64,000 nt of DNA from JAEWSN01 sp942493335 (GCA_942493335.1 OW818693.1:744001-808000); one strand, 5' to 3'; shown: positions 15,332 through 24,201, counted from the stretch's first letter. Made by a program: numbers and translations. Notes: generated from the letters alone by a model not told the origin.

Positions 15332-16051
15332 ATGATGGCTGAAGCTGACAAGACCCTGCTGATCGCGGATGACAATCCGGAAATTGTGGATATTCTGGAG
15401 ACATATGCCCGTCGAGACGGTTACAGTGTGATTCGAGCAAGGAATGGCATCGAAGCTTTGGAGGCGTTCCACCGCGAAGGTCCCGCACTCGTCCTTTTGG
15501 ATGTCATGATGCCGGGCAAGGACGGTTTCGCGGTTTGCCGGGAGATACGCACGACCTCGGACACGCCCGTCATTCTTGTAACAGCACGTGGTGAGGATGC
15601 AGACCGGATCATGGGCCTGGATATCGGCGCCGACGACTACATTGTCAAGCCATTCAGCCCCGGGGAAGTCATGGCGAGAATCCGCGCGGTACTGCGCCGA
15701 CTTTCCCCTCCGGAACCAGGAAAAACAGATTCCGTCCATTTTGGACTTTTGCATATTCGCCTCGCCGACTATATCGCAACGATCGGGGAGCATCCGGTCA
15801 GTTTGACAAAAAAGGAACTGGAGATTCTCTGGCTGTTCGCCACCAATCCCGGAAAAGTGTTCTCCCGGGACAATCTGTTGAGCAGCATCTGGGGATTTGA
15901 CTACTTCGGGGATGCCCGAACAGTGGATACCCATATCAAACGCCTGCGGGCAAAGCTTGATGCCATGCCAGGCATGCCGGATCCGACCTGGGAAATCAAG
16001 ACCATCTGGGGTGTCGGATATAAGCTGGATCTCAAGACAGGGAACGGGTGA
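15332..16051 (+). CDS. OmpR/PhoB-family response regulator
   Basis: A 239-residue two-component regulator. The receiver domain spans residues about 7-120 with acidic pair DD (13-14), phospho-acceptor Asp57 in LLDVMMPG and Lys in VKPFSPGE. The winged-helix DNA-binding domain spans about 135-235 (LTKKELEILWLFATNPGKVF, then DARTVDTHIKRLRAKL, then IKTIWGVGYK). GGGAGG precedes two adjacent ATG codons (15332, 15335); the second has the better spacing. The kinase gene follows after 7 bases. An ABC exporter lies downstream on the same strand and may be its target. The stimulus is unknown. Confidence 0.92.
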   Translation: MMAEADKTLLIADDNPEIVDILETYARRDGYSVIRARNGIEALEAFHREGPALVLLDVMMPGKDGFAVCREIRTTSDTPVILVTARGEDADRIMGLDIGADDYIVKPFSPGEVMARIRAVLRRLSPPEPGKTDSVHFGLLHIRLADYIATIGEHPVSLTKKELEILWLFATNPGKVFSRDNLLSSIWGFDYFGDARTVDTHIKRLRAKLDAMPGMPDPTWEIKTIWGVGYKLDLKTGNG

Positions 16052-16058
16052 TTCAAAC

Positions 16059-17588
16059 ATGCGAAGGCGCATTTCCTTCCAGCTGATCGCTGGTTTTGTG
16101 GCGGTTGTCACTGTCGCCGTGCTCATCATCGGCTTTATTTTCATCGGTCTCTATCAACGCGCCGCCATTGATACAAAAAAAGAAGACATGTTGATACGGG
16201 CACGGAATTTGTCTCCGCTCTTGTCGGGCTATTTGGATGGCAGCTCCGCTCTCCGCGGAATGGGCGGGTTCTTCAAGATGATGGATGCGGTCAATGAGGT
16301 TCAGATCTGGATTCTTGATGCACAGGGCAACGTGCTCTCCCTTCCCGGGATGGGCGTGACAGGCGGCATGATGGGAAACGGAAAAGGGAGTCAGAACAAC
16401 GATGCCGTTTCCGGCACATCCATCGCAGACGAAATCCATGCGGATGGCGTGAACGCGTTGCCGTCCGATGCAGTCGGAACGATTCAGACACTGTTGGCAG
16501 GCCAGGAAACCAGCAATGAGACTTTTAGCGATGTCTACGGGGAAGCGACCTTGACGGTCGGCGTACCCATTGTGTCAGAAGGCGGATCCGTGATCGGCGG
16601 CGTTCTCATGCATGCACCGGTCAATGCGGTCACGCAAGGGGTCAGGAAGGCATATGTCCTCCTTTTCATCGGACTTGCAGCAGGTCTTCTCGCTGCCATC
16701 CTTCTCGGAATAGTATTCTCCCTTCGTTTCACCAATCCGTTGAAAAAAATGAGCCGGATCGCGCATGCAATGGCGGACGGAAACTATGCAGTCCGGACCT
16801 CACTCCACCGCCCTGATGAAATCGGACAACTCGGGGATGATTTGGATCACCTTGCGGTGGCATTGGGGATTGCATCCGAAGAAAGTGACAAGCTGGAACA
16901 AATGCGTCGTGATTTCATCGCGAACGTATCCCATGAATTCAGGACTCCCCTGACCATTATCCGGGGGTCTGCGGAAGCGTTGCGCGACATCTCCCCCAAA
17001 GACCCCTCCGAAACGGAAAAACGGGTTCAGGCCATTCTCTCGGAAACAAATGGAATGAATCGTCTGGTCGGTGATTTGCTTGAATTGTCGCGACTGGAAT
17101 CAGGGCGGGTTGTCATCCAATCGGAACCCATCTGGCCAAATGAGATTCTCGACGACGTTTGGCGCAGCCTGTCCCCGATCGCTGCGCAAATTCCGGTCTT
17201 TTTGTCGCGGGACATGGCTGAGGGCATGCACCCGGTACTCGCCGATTACGGAAGGTTCCGACAACTCCTACTCATCTTTCTTGACAACGCCGTCAAGCAT
17301 TCGCCCTCTTCCGGTACAATCATGATATCCGCTCGTCCGGCGGAAAAAAGCATACAGCTGCGAATCACGGATCAAGGGCCTGGTATCCTGCCCGAGGATC
17401 TGCCTTATGTGTGGGAAAGATTCTATACGGTGGACAAGGCCCGCAACCAAACAGGGACCGGTTTGGGTTTGCCTATCGCCCGCCAGCTTGCGGATCTGAT
17501 GAACGCCAGCGTTTCGATTGAGAGCACGCCAGGATCCGGTACCACAGTCGTCATCAATATGCCGGTCGCTGAAATGCCGCTTGAGTAA
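16059..17588 (+). CDS. Membrane sensor histidine kinase
   Basis: A 509-residue partner of the preceding regulator. Transmembrane helices are at about 8-30 and 198-222. Between them lies an extracytoplasmic sensor of about 165 residues with a Gly/Met-rich patch (GMGVTGGMMGNGKG). A HAMP domain follows at about 221-273. The HisKA domain has the phospho-acceptor His292 (NVSHEFRTPLTI). The ATPase domain carries DNAVKHS, DQGPGILPEDL and GTGLGLPIA. The ATG at 16059 has only a weak upstream site (GGGAACGGGTGA), consistent with translational coupling to the regulator. The Met/Gly patch could suggest metal or envelope stress sensing, which is only a guess. Confidence 0.92.
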   Translation: MRRRISFQLIAGFVAVVTVAVLIIGFIFIGLYQRAAIDTKKEDMLIRARNLSPLLSGYLDGSSALRGMGGFFKMMDAVNEVQIWILDAQGNVLSLPGMGVTGGMMGNGKGSQNNDAVSGTSIADEIHADGVNALPSDAVGTIQTLLAGQETSNETFSDVYGEATLTVGVPIVSEGGSVIGGVLMHAPVNAVTQGVRKAYVLLFIGLAAGLLAAILLGIVFSLRFTNPLKKMSRIAHAMADGNYAVRTSLHRPDEIGQLGDDLDHLAVALGIASEESDKLEQMRRDFIANVSHEFRTPLTIIRGSAEALRDISPKDPSETEKRVQAILSETNGMNRLVGDLLELSRLESGRVVIQSEPIWPNEILDDVWRSLSPIAAQIPVFLSRDMAEGMHPVLADYGRFRQLLLIFLDNAVKHSPSSGTIMISARPAEKSIQLRITDQGPGILPEDLPYVWERFYTVDKARNQTGTGLGLPIARQLADLMNASVSIESTPGSGTTVVINMPVAEMPLE

Positions 17589-17664
17589 TTGTCTTGTTCA
17601 ATTTGTTCTTCTTCCGGCTACGACATATGGGTATCCAACGATAAAATGGGTAATTCACCACTGT

Positions 17665-17684
17665 ATCCGCACATCCGTGCGGAT
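17665..17684. repeat. Perfect inverted repeat before the ABC exporter operon
   Basis: ATCCGCAC and GTGCGGAT surround a 4-base spacer, 38 bases before the ABC ATPase start. No T-run follows. It could be an operator for the neighbouring response regulator or a leader hairpin. Confidence 0.45.
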
Positions 17685-17722
17685 CCGGAGTATGTCCCGA
17701 TCGGCACACCAAAGGAGGACCC

Positions 17723-18643
17723 ATGGCTACCGGCAATGTCATCGAAATCCACAATCTCACGAAATACTATAATAAAAAGGCCCGAGGTATCCTGGATGTC
17801 AGTTTCGACGTGGCAGAAGGCGAGATCTTCGGCTTTATCGGACCAAATGGCGCAGGAAAATCGACAACGATCCGCACGCTGCTCTCCCTCATTTATCCGA
17901 CAAGCGGGAGTGCGACCATCTTTGGGCGGGATTGCATCAAATACGGGCATGAAATCCGCCGTCAGATCGGGTATCTGCCGTCGGAAGTGTTCTACTACGA
18001 CAACATGCGGGTCATCGACCTGCTCAAATACTCGGCATCCTTTTATGGAAAGACCGACATGAAGCGGATTGAAGAGCTTTCCTCCATCATGGATCTGGAT
18101 CTGAACCGGAAAATCGACGACCTCAGTTATGGGAACAAGAAAAAAGTCGGCATTGTACAGGGTCTGCTGCATAATCCGAAACTGATCATTCTGGATGAAC
18201 CGACAAGCGGGCTCGACCCATTGATGCAACAGAAATTCTTCGAGCTGATCCAGCTTGAAAACAAAAAGGGAGCCACCATCCTGATGTCCTCCCATATCCT
18301 GCCCGAAGTCCAGAAGATCTGTTCGCGCGTTGCCATCATCAAGGAAGGCCGGATCATGAAGATCGAGGATATCCGCACCCTGCGCAACACGGCCTACAAG
18401 AAGATTGCCGTTTCAGCCGAAGGCAACCTGCTTGCTGATTTCGGAAAGATGGAGGGGGTCACGAATTGCGTTTCTCTCGATCATGAGATATCCTTCCTCT
18501 TCAAGGGGAACGTCAACCAGCTTGTCCATGTGCTGGGGGAGTGGAATCTGGCGAACCTGACGATCGAAGAGCCGGATCTCGAGGAAATATTTCTTCACTA
18601 CTATCAAGCGGAGCCCACTGCGGAAGGAGGCGGACCCGAATGA
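17723..18643 (+). CDS. ABC-2 type exporter, ATP-binding subunit
   Basis: A 306-residue ATPase of the drug/lantibiotic (BcrA/CcmA-like) group. Walker A GPNGAGKST is at residues 40-48. The signature motif is LSYGNKKKV at about 134-142, instead of LSGGQ. Walker B LIILDEP is at 155-161, and the switch His is in SSHILPE. A C-terminal domain of about 80 residues follows, as in this group. GGAGG lies 4 bases before the ATG. The stop overlaps the first permease start as ATGA. The substrate (antimicrobial peptide, lipid or drug) is not known; the adjacent two-component system suggests envelope stress control. Confidence 0.9.
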   Translation: MATGNVIEIHNLTKYYNKKARGILDVSFDVAEGEIFGFIGPNGAGKSTTIRTLLSLIYPTSGSATIFGRDCIKYGHEIRRQIGYLPSEVFYYDNMRVIDLLKYSASFYGKTDMKRIEELSSIMDLDLNRKIDDLSYGNKKKVGIVQGLLHNPKLIILDEPTSGLDPLMQQKFFELIQLENKKGATILMSSHILPEVQKICSRVAIIKEGRIMKIEDIRTLRNTAYKKIAVSAEGNLLADFGKMEGVTNCVSLDHEISFLFKGNVNQLVHVLGEWNLANLTIEEPDLEEIFLHYYQAEPTAEGGGPE

Positions 18644-19437
18644 ACATCTTCCAGCTGGAACTCCGACGTTCCCTGCGTTCCTGGATCTATTACACGTTCA
18701 GCCTGTCCGCCATCCTAGTCATCTTTCTCGCTTTTTTCATGACCTTCAGGAAGGATGCCGCTTTGCTGGATCAGCTTCTTCAGAATTTCCCGCCTGAGTT
18801 CCGGGCGGCGTTCGGATTTGCGGATGTCGATCTTTCCAAAATCGAAGGATACCTGAGCTTCACCTTCAGCTATCTGGTTCTGATCGGCGCCGTATATGGC
18901 ATGAAAATGGGGGTATCGCTGCTCTCGGAGGAATCCCGCAGGAAGACGGCCGATTTCCTTCTGTCAAAGCCGATTCGCCGGGAACAGATCTTTCTGGCGA
19001 AATTCGCGGTAACCATGGCTTCCGTCCTCACGCAGAATCTCATCATTTTCGGCACCGGACTTGCATGCATTCCATTGATTGTTCACGAATCCTATGATAT
19101 GGGGCTCTTCGCCCTTTTGTCCTTTGTCATCCTGCTGGTCCAGCTGTTCTTCATCGGACTCGGGTTGACCATCGGCGCCGCTGCCCAGCGGATCAGGCAG
19201 GTCATGCCGATTGCGCTTGGCATCGTATTCTTCTTCTTCATCATCGAACTGATCAATCAATCCCTGCTTGAGAAATCCCTGACATACCTCACCCCGTTCT
19301 CCTATTTCAAAGGGGCATCGATCCTGAGGCTTCACGGGTATGAATGGACCTATCTCGTTACGGATCTTGCAGTATTCTTTGTTCTGACGTTTTTCGCTGG
19401 TTGGCTCTATCGTCGGAAGGACATCCACGCGACCTGA
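18640..19437 (+). CDS. ABC-2 type exporter, permease subunit 1
   Basis: A 265-residue membrane protein with about six helices, beginning MNIFQLELRRSLRSW, the usual short cytoplasmic start of ABC-2 permeases. A conserved loop (SEESRRKTADFLLSKPIRR) after helix 2 is typical of the ABC-2 group that pairs with this ATPase type and probably contacts it. The ATG overlaps the ATPase stop by 4 bases. It is homologous in layout to the next gene; the two probably form a heterodimeric pore. Confidence 0.88.
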   Translation: MNIFQLELRRSLRSWIYYTFSLSAILVIFLAFFMTFRKDAALLDQLLQNFPPEFRAAFGFADVDLSKIEGYLSFTFSYLVLIGAVYGMKMGVSLLSEESRRKTADFLLSKPIRREQIFLAKFAVTMASVLTQNLIIFGTGLACIPLIVHESYDMGLFALLSFVILLVQLFFIGLGLTIGAAAQRIRQVMPIALGIVFFFFIIELINQSLLEKSLTYLTPFSYFKGASILRLHGYEWTYLVTDLAVFFVLTFFAGWLYRRKDIHAT

Positions 19438-19450
19438 AGGAGGGCCTGGC

Positions 19451-20254
19451 ATGAACATCGTACTGCGCGAACTGCGCGCACACTTGCGTTCCTTCCTCAT
19501 CTGGTCCGGAACCATGGTTTTCCTGATCTTTGCGGGCCTGATGAAATATGGAGCCTTCCAGAAGACCGGAGAGGCGGTCAATGAGATCTTCACTGCGCTT
19601 CCGGTGGAACTGCGGTCTGTCCTCGGCATGGAGGAAGGAATGGATCTGACCTCCATCGGCGTATTCTACAGCATTTTCTTCCTGTACTTCCTGCTGTTAA
19701 TGTCCGTTCACAGCACCATGCTTGGTGCTTCCATCATTGCAAAGGAAGAACGGGATCAAACCGCCGACTTTCTCATGGTCAAGCCGATCCGCCGCAGTCG
19801 GGCCATCACTGCGAAAATTATCGCCTCCCTGATCATGGTCCTGCTGTTCAACCAGATCACCTTCCTCGTATCCGCCTTGATGGTCAATCTGTACAATACG
19901 TCCGGCAAATCCCTGACAGGCTCCATCTTCCGGCTCATGGCCATCCTGAGCATCGTCCAGATTCTTTTTCTTGGGATCGGGCTGTTCCTCGGCGCCATTG
20001 CAAAAAGTGCGGACCGGGCTTCAGGAATCGGCACAGGTGTGATTCTTGGCACCTTCGTCCTGAAAATCCTGATCGATATCAATCATGATTTCGAGAACCT
20101 CACCTTCCTGACGCCCTTCGGTTATTTCAAGTCATACGACATCATGTTCGGGTCCGCCATTCCAGTCCACTATGTCGTTCTCTGCCTGGCTGTCGCCGTT
20201 TTCGGCATGATCGGAACGTATTTTTCTTACCAAAAGCGCGATATTCACAGCTAG
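19451..20254 (+). CDS. ABC-2 type exporter, permease subunit 2
   Basis: A 267-residue membrane protein with about six helices, starting MNIVLRELRAHLRSFLIWSG. It carries the same loop as permease 1 (KEERDQTADFLMVKPIRRSR) and ends in the same style (YQKRDIHS against YRRKDIHAT), so the two permeases are ancient paralogues. GAAGGAGGG lies before the ATG and the gap to permease 1 is 13 bases. Confidence 0.88.
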   Translation: MNIVLRELRAHLRSFLIWSGTMVFLIFAGLMKYGAFQKTGEAVNEIFTALPVELRSVLGMEEGMDLTSIGVFYSIFFLYFLLLMSVHSTMLGASIIAKEERDQTADFLMVKPIRRSRAITAKIIASLIMVLLFNQITFLVSALMVNLYNTSGKSLTGSIFRLMAILSIVQILFLGIGLFLGAIAKSADRASGIGTGVILGTFVLKILIDINHDFENLTFLTPFGYFKSYDIMFGSAIPVHYVVLCLAVAVFGMIGTYFSYQKRDIHS

Positions 20255-20267
20255 AAGGAGGTCTATC

Positions 20268-20381
20268 ATGAACCGAAAGAAGCAATGGTACAAAAGAATT
20301 CCATGGTGGGGATGGGTCTTGATTGCGATCGGTCTTGTTGTGATCGCTTACTTGAAAATAAATCTGTTCAACATGCTGTGA
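20268..20381 (+). CDS. 37-residue single-helix membrane protein at the end of the ABC operon
   Basis: A short frame with a perfect AAGGAGG site 7 bases before the ATG. It starts 13 bases after the stop of permease 2. The protein has a basic N-terminus (MNRKKQWYKRIPWW), one helix (WVLIAIGLVVIAYL) and a short tail NLFNML. Its position, strong translation signal and membrane-protein composition support a real gene. It may be a small subunit or regulator of the exporter; the family is not recognised. Confidence 0.7.
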   Translation: MNRKKQWYKRIPWWGWVLIAIGLVVIAYLKINLFNML

Positions 20382-20473
20382 GCCAGAAACTTGTACCGGA
20401 CCACTGTCTCACCGTTGATCCTCTGGCAAAGCCACTCAAAGAACAGGAAACGGGGTTACCTTCCCCCCCTGCG

Positions 20474-21673
20474 TCATTTCCCCCCAAGCATCGAGATCAG
20501 CACTCCTGCAGCAACCGCAGAACCAATCACTCCCGCAACATTCGGGCCCATTGCGTGCATCAGCAGGAAATTGCCTGGATTCTCCTCCTGTCCCACCTTC
20601 TGTGAGACACGAGCTGCCATTGGAACGGCTGATACACCTGCAGATCCGATCAGAGGATTCACTTTCCCGCCAGTCACCCAGTACATGATTTTCCCAAAGA
20701 AAACGCCTGTCGCCGTACAGAGTGCGAACGCGAACATCCCGAGAATAATGATTTTCAGTGCCTGAAGACCGTATCCGGGCTGTGCAAGCTTATCTGCGGA
20801 GGCCGTTGCGCCTACCGAGACACCTAGAAACAACGTAATGATGTTGATGAGTGCATTTTGTGATGTTTCACTCAGCCGACCCACAACACCTGATTCGCGG
20901 AAAAGGTTCCCCAACATGAGCATGCCGACAAGCGGCGTTGCATCCGGGACGATCAAAGAAACAACAATTGTGACGACAATCGGGAAGAGGATCTTCTCCA
21001 TTCTTGAAACAGGCCGCAGCTGCTCCATGACGACTGCGCGTTCCTTCTTTGTTGTCATCAATTTCATAATGGGCGGTTGTATGACTGGAACGAGTGCCAT
21101 ATAGGAATAAGCAGCCAAGGCGATCGGTCCCAAAAGATGTGGTGCCAGCTTTGTTGTTGTGAAGATGGCTGTCGGACCGTCTGCTCCGCCGATAATGGCG
21201 ATTGCACCCGACTCCTGAGGATTGAACCCCAGCATCATCGCACCAAAGAAAGTAAAGAAGATGCCAATTTGTGCAGCTGCACCAAGAATCAGGCTCCTTG
21301 GATTTGCAATCAGCGGCCCAAAGTCGGTCATCGCCCCAACTCCTAAAAAGATAAGCGGTGGATACACACCCAGCTTTACGCCAAGGTAAAGAATATCCAG
21401 AAGGCCGAATTTCTCACCATTGAACAAATCAGCAAATTGTAGTTCCTTGATGTGGTCCCATACAGCCGGATGCATCATGTTCCCGAGCGGAAGATTGGCG
21501 AGCAGCATCCCGAATGCGATGGGAAGCAGCAACAACGGTTCAAACTTATGTCGGATGGACAGGTAAATGAAAAGACCTGCAATTGCCAGCATCAGCACAT
21601 GCATGGGTGTCATGTTGGCAATTCCGGACTTGAGCGCCATTTCATGAATGGAACGAATGAATACCGACCACAT
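20474..21673 (-). CDS. Sodium ion-translocating decarboxylase beta subunit (OadB/MmdB/GcdB family)
   Basis: A 399-residue membrane protein with about 11 helices. It has the family motifs IFLGVGAMTDFGPLIANP, GGADGPTAIFTTTKLAP (essential Asp and ion-path residues) and SAGVSAVPMAARVSQ. In known enzymes this subunit couples decarboxylation of carboxybiotin to Na+ export. AAAGGAA lies 8 bases before the ATG at 21671-21673. Only a gamma-like subunit accompanies it. No alpha (carboxyltransferase) subunit or biotin carrier is visible in the window, so the substrate (oxaloacetate, methylmalonyl-CoA or glutaconyl-CoA) cannot be chosen. Confidence 0.92.
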   Translation of the reverse strand: MWSVFIRSIHEMALKSGIANMTPMHVLMLAIAGLFIYLSIRHKFEPLLLLPIAFGMLLANLPLGNMMHPAVWDHIKELQFADLFNGEKFGLLDILYLGVKLGVYPPLIFLGVGAMTDFGPLIANPRSLILGAAAQIGIFFTFFGAMMLGFNPQESGAIAIIGGADGPTAIFTTTKLAPHLLGPIALAAYSYMALVPVIQPPIMKLMTTKKERAVVMEQLRPVSRMEKILFPIVVTIVVSLIVPDATPLVGMLMLGNLFRESGVVGRLSETSQNALINIITLFLGVSVGATASADKLAQPGYGLQALKIIILGMFAFALCTATGVFFGKIMYWVTGGKVNPLIGSAGVSAVPMAARVSQKVGQEENPGNFLLMHAMGPNVAGVIGSAVAAGVLISMLGGK

Positions 21674-21752
21674 ACGTTAGGTTCCTTTCAAACTGAAATC
21701 GGATTTACAGTGTGGATCTCAATTGCAGAAAGGACGGACCGATCCAGATCCA

Positions 21753-22148
21753 CTATAGTCGTGTTGCCAGATATTCATTTCGACCGGATCGGTTCCACGC
21801 CGTGACATGATTGTTTGCGCGCCTTATGGATCGAAGCCGGAATCCTGAACCAGGTTCCAATGAGGCAGAAATCGCTGCCATGATGACTTCAACAATTTCC
21901 GAGCTGACTTCAACCCCTTCATCCATGTTTGCATGATATGCATCTACGCATGAAGATTCCTCATCATCCGCCCGATAATCCTGATCCGTTGCATCCATAT
22001 TGTCTGAAACGGGTGTATTCTGCATGAACTTGATGATTCGGGACGAAATGGAGATGACAAGTATCAAGAGAATCAAGATCATGAATACTACCATCACCCC
22101 AACAAATGTCACATTACCACTCATTTGAAGTTTTTCTTGAAGAGACAT
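21753..22148 (-). CDS. OadG-family sodium pump decarboxylase gamma subunit
   Basis: A 131-residue protein: one N-terminal membrane helix (VGVMVVFMILILLILVI, residues about 16-33), a cytoplasmic acidic linker, and a C-terminal part (EIVEVIMAAISASL, then RLRSIRRANN, then AWNRSGRNEYLATRL) typical of OadG relatives. In relatives it helps to assemble the complex and may bind Zn2+. GAGG lies 6 bases before the ATG at 22146-22148. It lies 79 bases upstream of the beta subunit, in the same unit. Confidence 0.85.
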   Translation of the reverse strand: MSLQEKLQMSGNVTFVGVMVVFMILILLILVISISSRIIKFMQNTPVSDNMDATDQDYRADDEESSCVDAYHANMDEGVEVSSEIVEVIMAAISASLEPGSGFRLRSIRRANNHVTAWNRSGRNEYLATRL

Positions 22149-22368
22149 GTTTTTCCTCGCTTTCTTCCGGCTCCCCGATATGGAATATGGGGCGCCATAT
22201 CAGGTCAAGATTCGTTCGAATACCATTGCTGCAGCATGAGGAAAGGGATAATCACATAAAGGATATCAATACAACATATGTATGTCAAACTTATATATCC
22301 ATGCATTATTTCTAACAAATGCATTCATGCACATCTCCACTTTCATGATGTCCAGGTATTTGATACAC

Positions 22369-22374
22369 TATAAT
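22369..22374 (+). promoter_or_regulatory. Possible -10 box of the short-chain dehydrogenase gene
   Basis: A perfect TATAAT lies 57 bases before the ATG, within the 283-base divergent region between oadG and this gene. No good -35 box is seen at 16-18 bases. Confidence 0.35.
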
Positions 22375-22431
22375 CACCATCCAATAAGTACACGGGACAT
22401 GCGAATGTTCGGGAATCACATGGAGGCCACA

Positions 22432-23295
22432 ATGCCTTACTGCATCATCACAGGCGGAACATCCAGCATCGGAAGAAGCACGGCTTATCTACTGGCAAAA
22501 AAAGGGTGGCATGTCATTCTGGCTTGCAGAAACATGGAACTTGCACAGGGTATTTGTGATAAGATCATGCACGCGACCGGAAACCAGCATGTCCTTGCCA
22601 TGAAGGTGGACCTGTCCTCCTTGAACAGTGTGAACCGTTTCATTCTCGATTATTCAGACCGGTACGGCAAACTGGACATCCTGATCAATCATGGCGCCGA
22701 CACAAATTTGACAAGAAAGACATCTGCCCTTACCGATGAGGGACATGAAGTCAAGTTTGCAACGAATCATTTGGCGCCCTTCGCCTTGGTGAATGGTTTC
22801 ATGCCATTGCTTATGCAATCCGAAGATGCGCGAATCATCAATGTGTCATCAAAGGGTTTGTCCGTTTTCCCCAATATGGAATTTGATTTTGCCGCAATGG
22901 ATGGCATGACGTATTACTCGGCAACAAAGGCGTATTTCCAGTCAAAACTTGCCCAGATCATGTTTTCAATCTCGCTGAAGGAACGCATAAATCGACATAA
23001 CATTGCTGTTTACTGCATCCGCGTACCAAATGTGAAAGTCAGCATGAAACGGGTCAAGGAGGCTCCTTTGCTTCTGAGACCCTTCATTCTCCTCAAGAAC
23101 CTTTTTGCAATGTCTCCAAAGAAAATGGCAAAGGTATATTCCACACTTGCGACTACGAATCGGCGCGACGGTCTATATTTCGATGAAGCGATCAGAGAAG
23201 TTAAGGCTAATCAATCCGTATATGACAAGGCCGCCAGAGAAAAACTTTGGATACTCAGTGAAGCGCTCGTTAAAAAAGGAACCACCATTCCGTGA
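22432..23295 (+). CDS. Short-chain dehydrogenase/reductase family protein
   Basis: A 287-residue NAD(P)-dependent oxidoreductase of the classical SDR fold. The cofactor motif TGGTSSIGRS is at residues 6-15. NHGAD stands for the NNAG motif. The catalytic Ser region is INVSSKG and YxxxK appears as YSATKAY. The layout is close to retinol dehydrogenase/WW-domain oxidoreductase-like SDRs that act on lipids or other hydrophobic alcohols. GGAGG lies 5 bases before the ATG at 22432; upstream in-frame ATG codons lack family sequence. It is followed by a strong terminator and stands alone. The substrate is unknown. Confidence 0.88.
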   Translation: MPYCIITGGTSSIGRSTAYLLAKKGWHVILACRNMELAQGICDKIMHATGNQHVLAMKVDLSSLNSVNRFILDYSDRYGKLDILINHGADTNLTRKTSALTDEGHEVKFATNHLAPFALVNGFMPLLMQSEDARIINVSSKGLSVFPNMEFDFAAMDGMTYYSATKAYFQSKLAQIMFSISLKERINRHNIAVYCIRVPNVKVSMKRVKEAPLLLRPFILLKNLFAMSPKKMAKVYSTLATTNRRDGLYFDEAIREVKANQSVYDKAAREKLWILSEALVKKGTTIP

Positions 23296-23340
23296 TTCCT
23301 TCCCGTCAGGATTGCGTTCCATTCTCGCTTCGACTTGGTG

Positions 23341-23379
23341 GGTGATTCTCCGAAACCTGAGGAGAATCACCTTTAGTTT
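23341..23379 (+). terminator. Intrinsic terminator after the SDR gene
   Basis: A perfect 11-base stem (arm GGTGATTCTCC, 23341-23351 with 23361-23371) is followed by TTTAGTTT. It overlaps the 3' end of the convergent GGDEF gene. Confidence 0.85.
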
Positions 23380-23990
23380 CGATATTTCCTGAGTAAATCG
23401 TCCAAGGCTTCCCGAATCAAAAATGCTTCCGTTTTCTCAATCTCCTTGGCCAACGCGCCCAGGCGATCCGCCTGTGTCTTCGTGATATAGCTTGATTTCA
23501 AGACCATATTCTCCGCTTCGGACAGACATACCTTGTTTTTCCCGAGTTTTTTTGCACGGTACATCGCGCTGTCCGCGACGCGGAACAGTTCGACGGAAGA
23601 CTTGGAATCTCGTGGATAACTGGCAATTCCGCAGCTGAAAGTAATGTACACGTCATGATCGCGTTCACCATCCGACAGCAGATAGGTATTGTCGGAGAGA
23701 TGTTTCCGCAGTTCCTCCATATCCATGAAGCTGCGTTCCGCACCATTCCGCCTCAAAAGCACAAGGAATTCATCTCCTCGGCAGGAGACAAGATCCCCAT
23801 CCCCCAGGTTTTTCAACAAAAGGGTTTGAAGCTTTTTTACGACTTCATTGCCGACGATCTCCCCATTGGCCGCGATGATTTCCTTGAAATTGTCGAGGTC
23901 CATGACTGCGACACTGAAAGGCCCCTCTCCATGTTCAACCAACTCGGCAACACACGAATGAATCGTGCTCATATCCGTCAACTGTACCAT
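23373..23990 (-). CDS. GGDEF-domain protein with C-terminal ribbon-helix-helix-like domain
   Basis: A 205-residue soluble protein. Residues about 20-160 form a GGDEF (diguanylate cyclase) domain with VMDLDNFKEI as the metal/substrate loop and CRGDEF as the signature, so the first Gly is Arg-flanked Cys-Arg-Gly rather than Gly-Gly. An RxxD inhibitory site is not seen. The last 42 residues (SSYITKTQADRLGALAKEI, then EKTEAFLIREALDDLLRKY) read like a CopG/Arc ribbon-helix-helix DNA-binding domain. No sensor or membrane part precedes it. AAGGA lies 8 bases before the ATG at 23988-23990. Whether it still makes c-di-GMP is uncertain. Confidence 0.82.
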   Translation of the reverse strand: MVQLTDMSTIHSCVAELVEHGEGPFSVAVMDLDNFKEIIAANGEIVGNEVVKKLQTLLLKNLGDGDLVSCRGDEFLVLLRRNGAERSFMDMEELRKHLSDNTYLLSDGERDHDVYITFSCGIASYPRDSKSSVELFRVADSAMYRAKKLGKNKVCLSEAENMVLKSSYITKTQADRLGALAKEIEKTEAFLIREALDDLLRKYRN

Positions 23991-24115
23991 CCTTCACGTC
24001 CTTCAAAGAAATAACCGACTTATCTTGAATCAGTATTCCATTGGATCCATTATAGCAACAGCGGAGCGGATATTGCACGACAATTATGATGTCCTTTCGG
24101 GCATTCGGGGGTACA

Positions 24116-24156
24116 CAAAAAAAGGGGGATGTGTGCACAATGTGTACGCATCCCCC
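24116..24156 (-). terminator. Intrinsic terminator after the carboxylesterase gene
   Basis: GGGGGATG (24124-24131) pairs with CATCCCCC (24149-24156). On the minus strand the stem is followed by a run of T. It marks the end of the long catabolic locus. Confidence 0.85.
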
Positions 24157-24201
24157 TCAGAAGCACGAATCCCTTGGATCGGCAAAACCGGCCAACCGTC
24201 T

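Noticed and set aside
22282..22431. N-terminal extension of the short-chain dehydrogenase
   Set aside because: The classical SDR start directly follows a GGAGG site at 22432, and the extension covers the promoter-like region.
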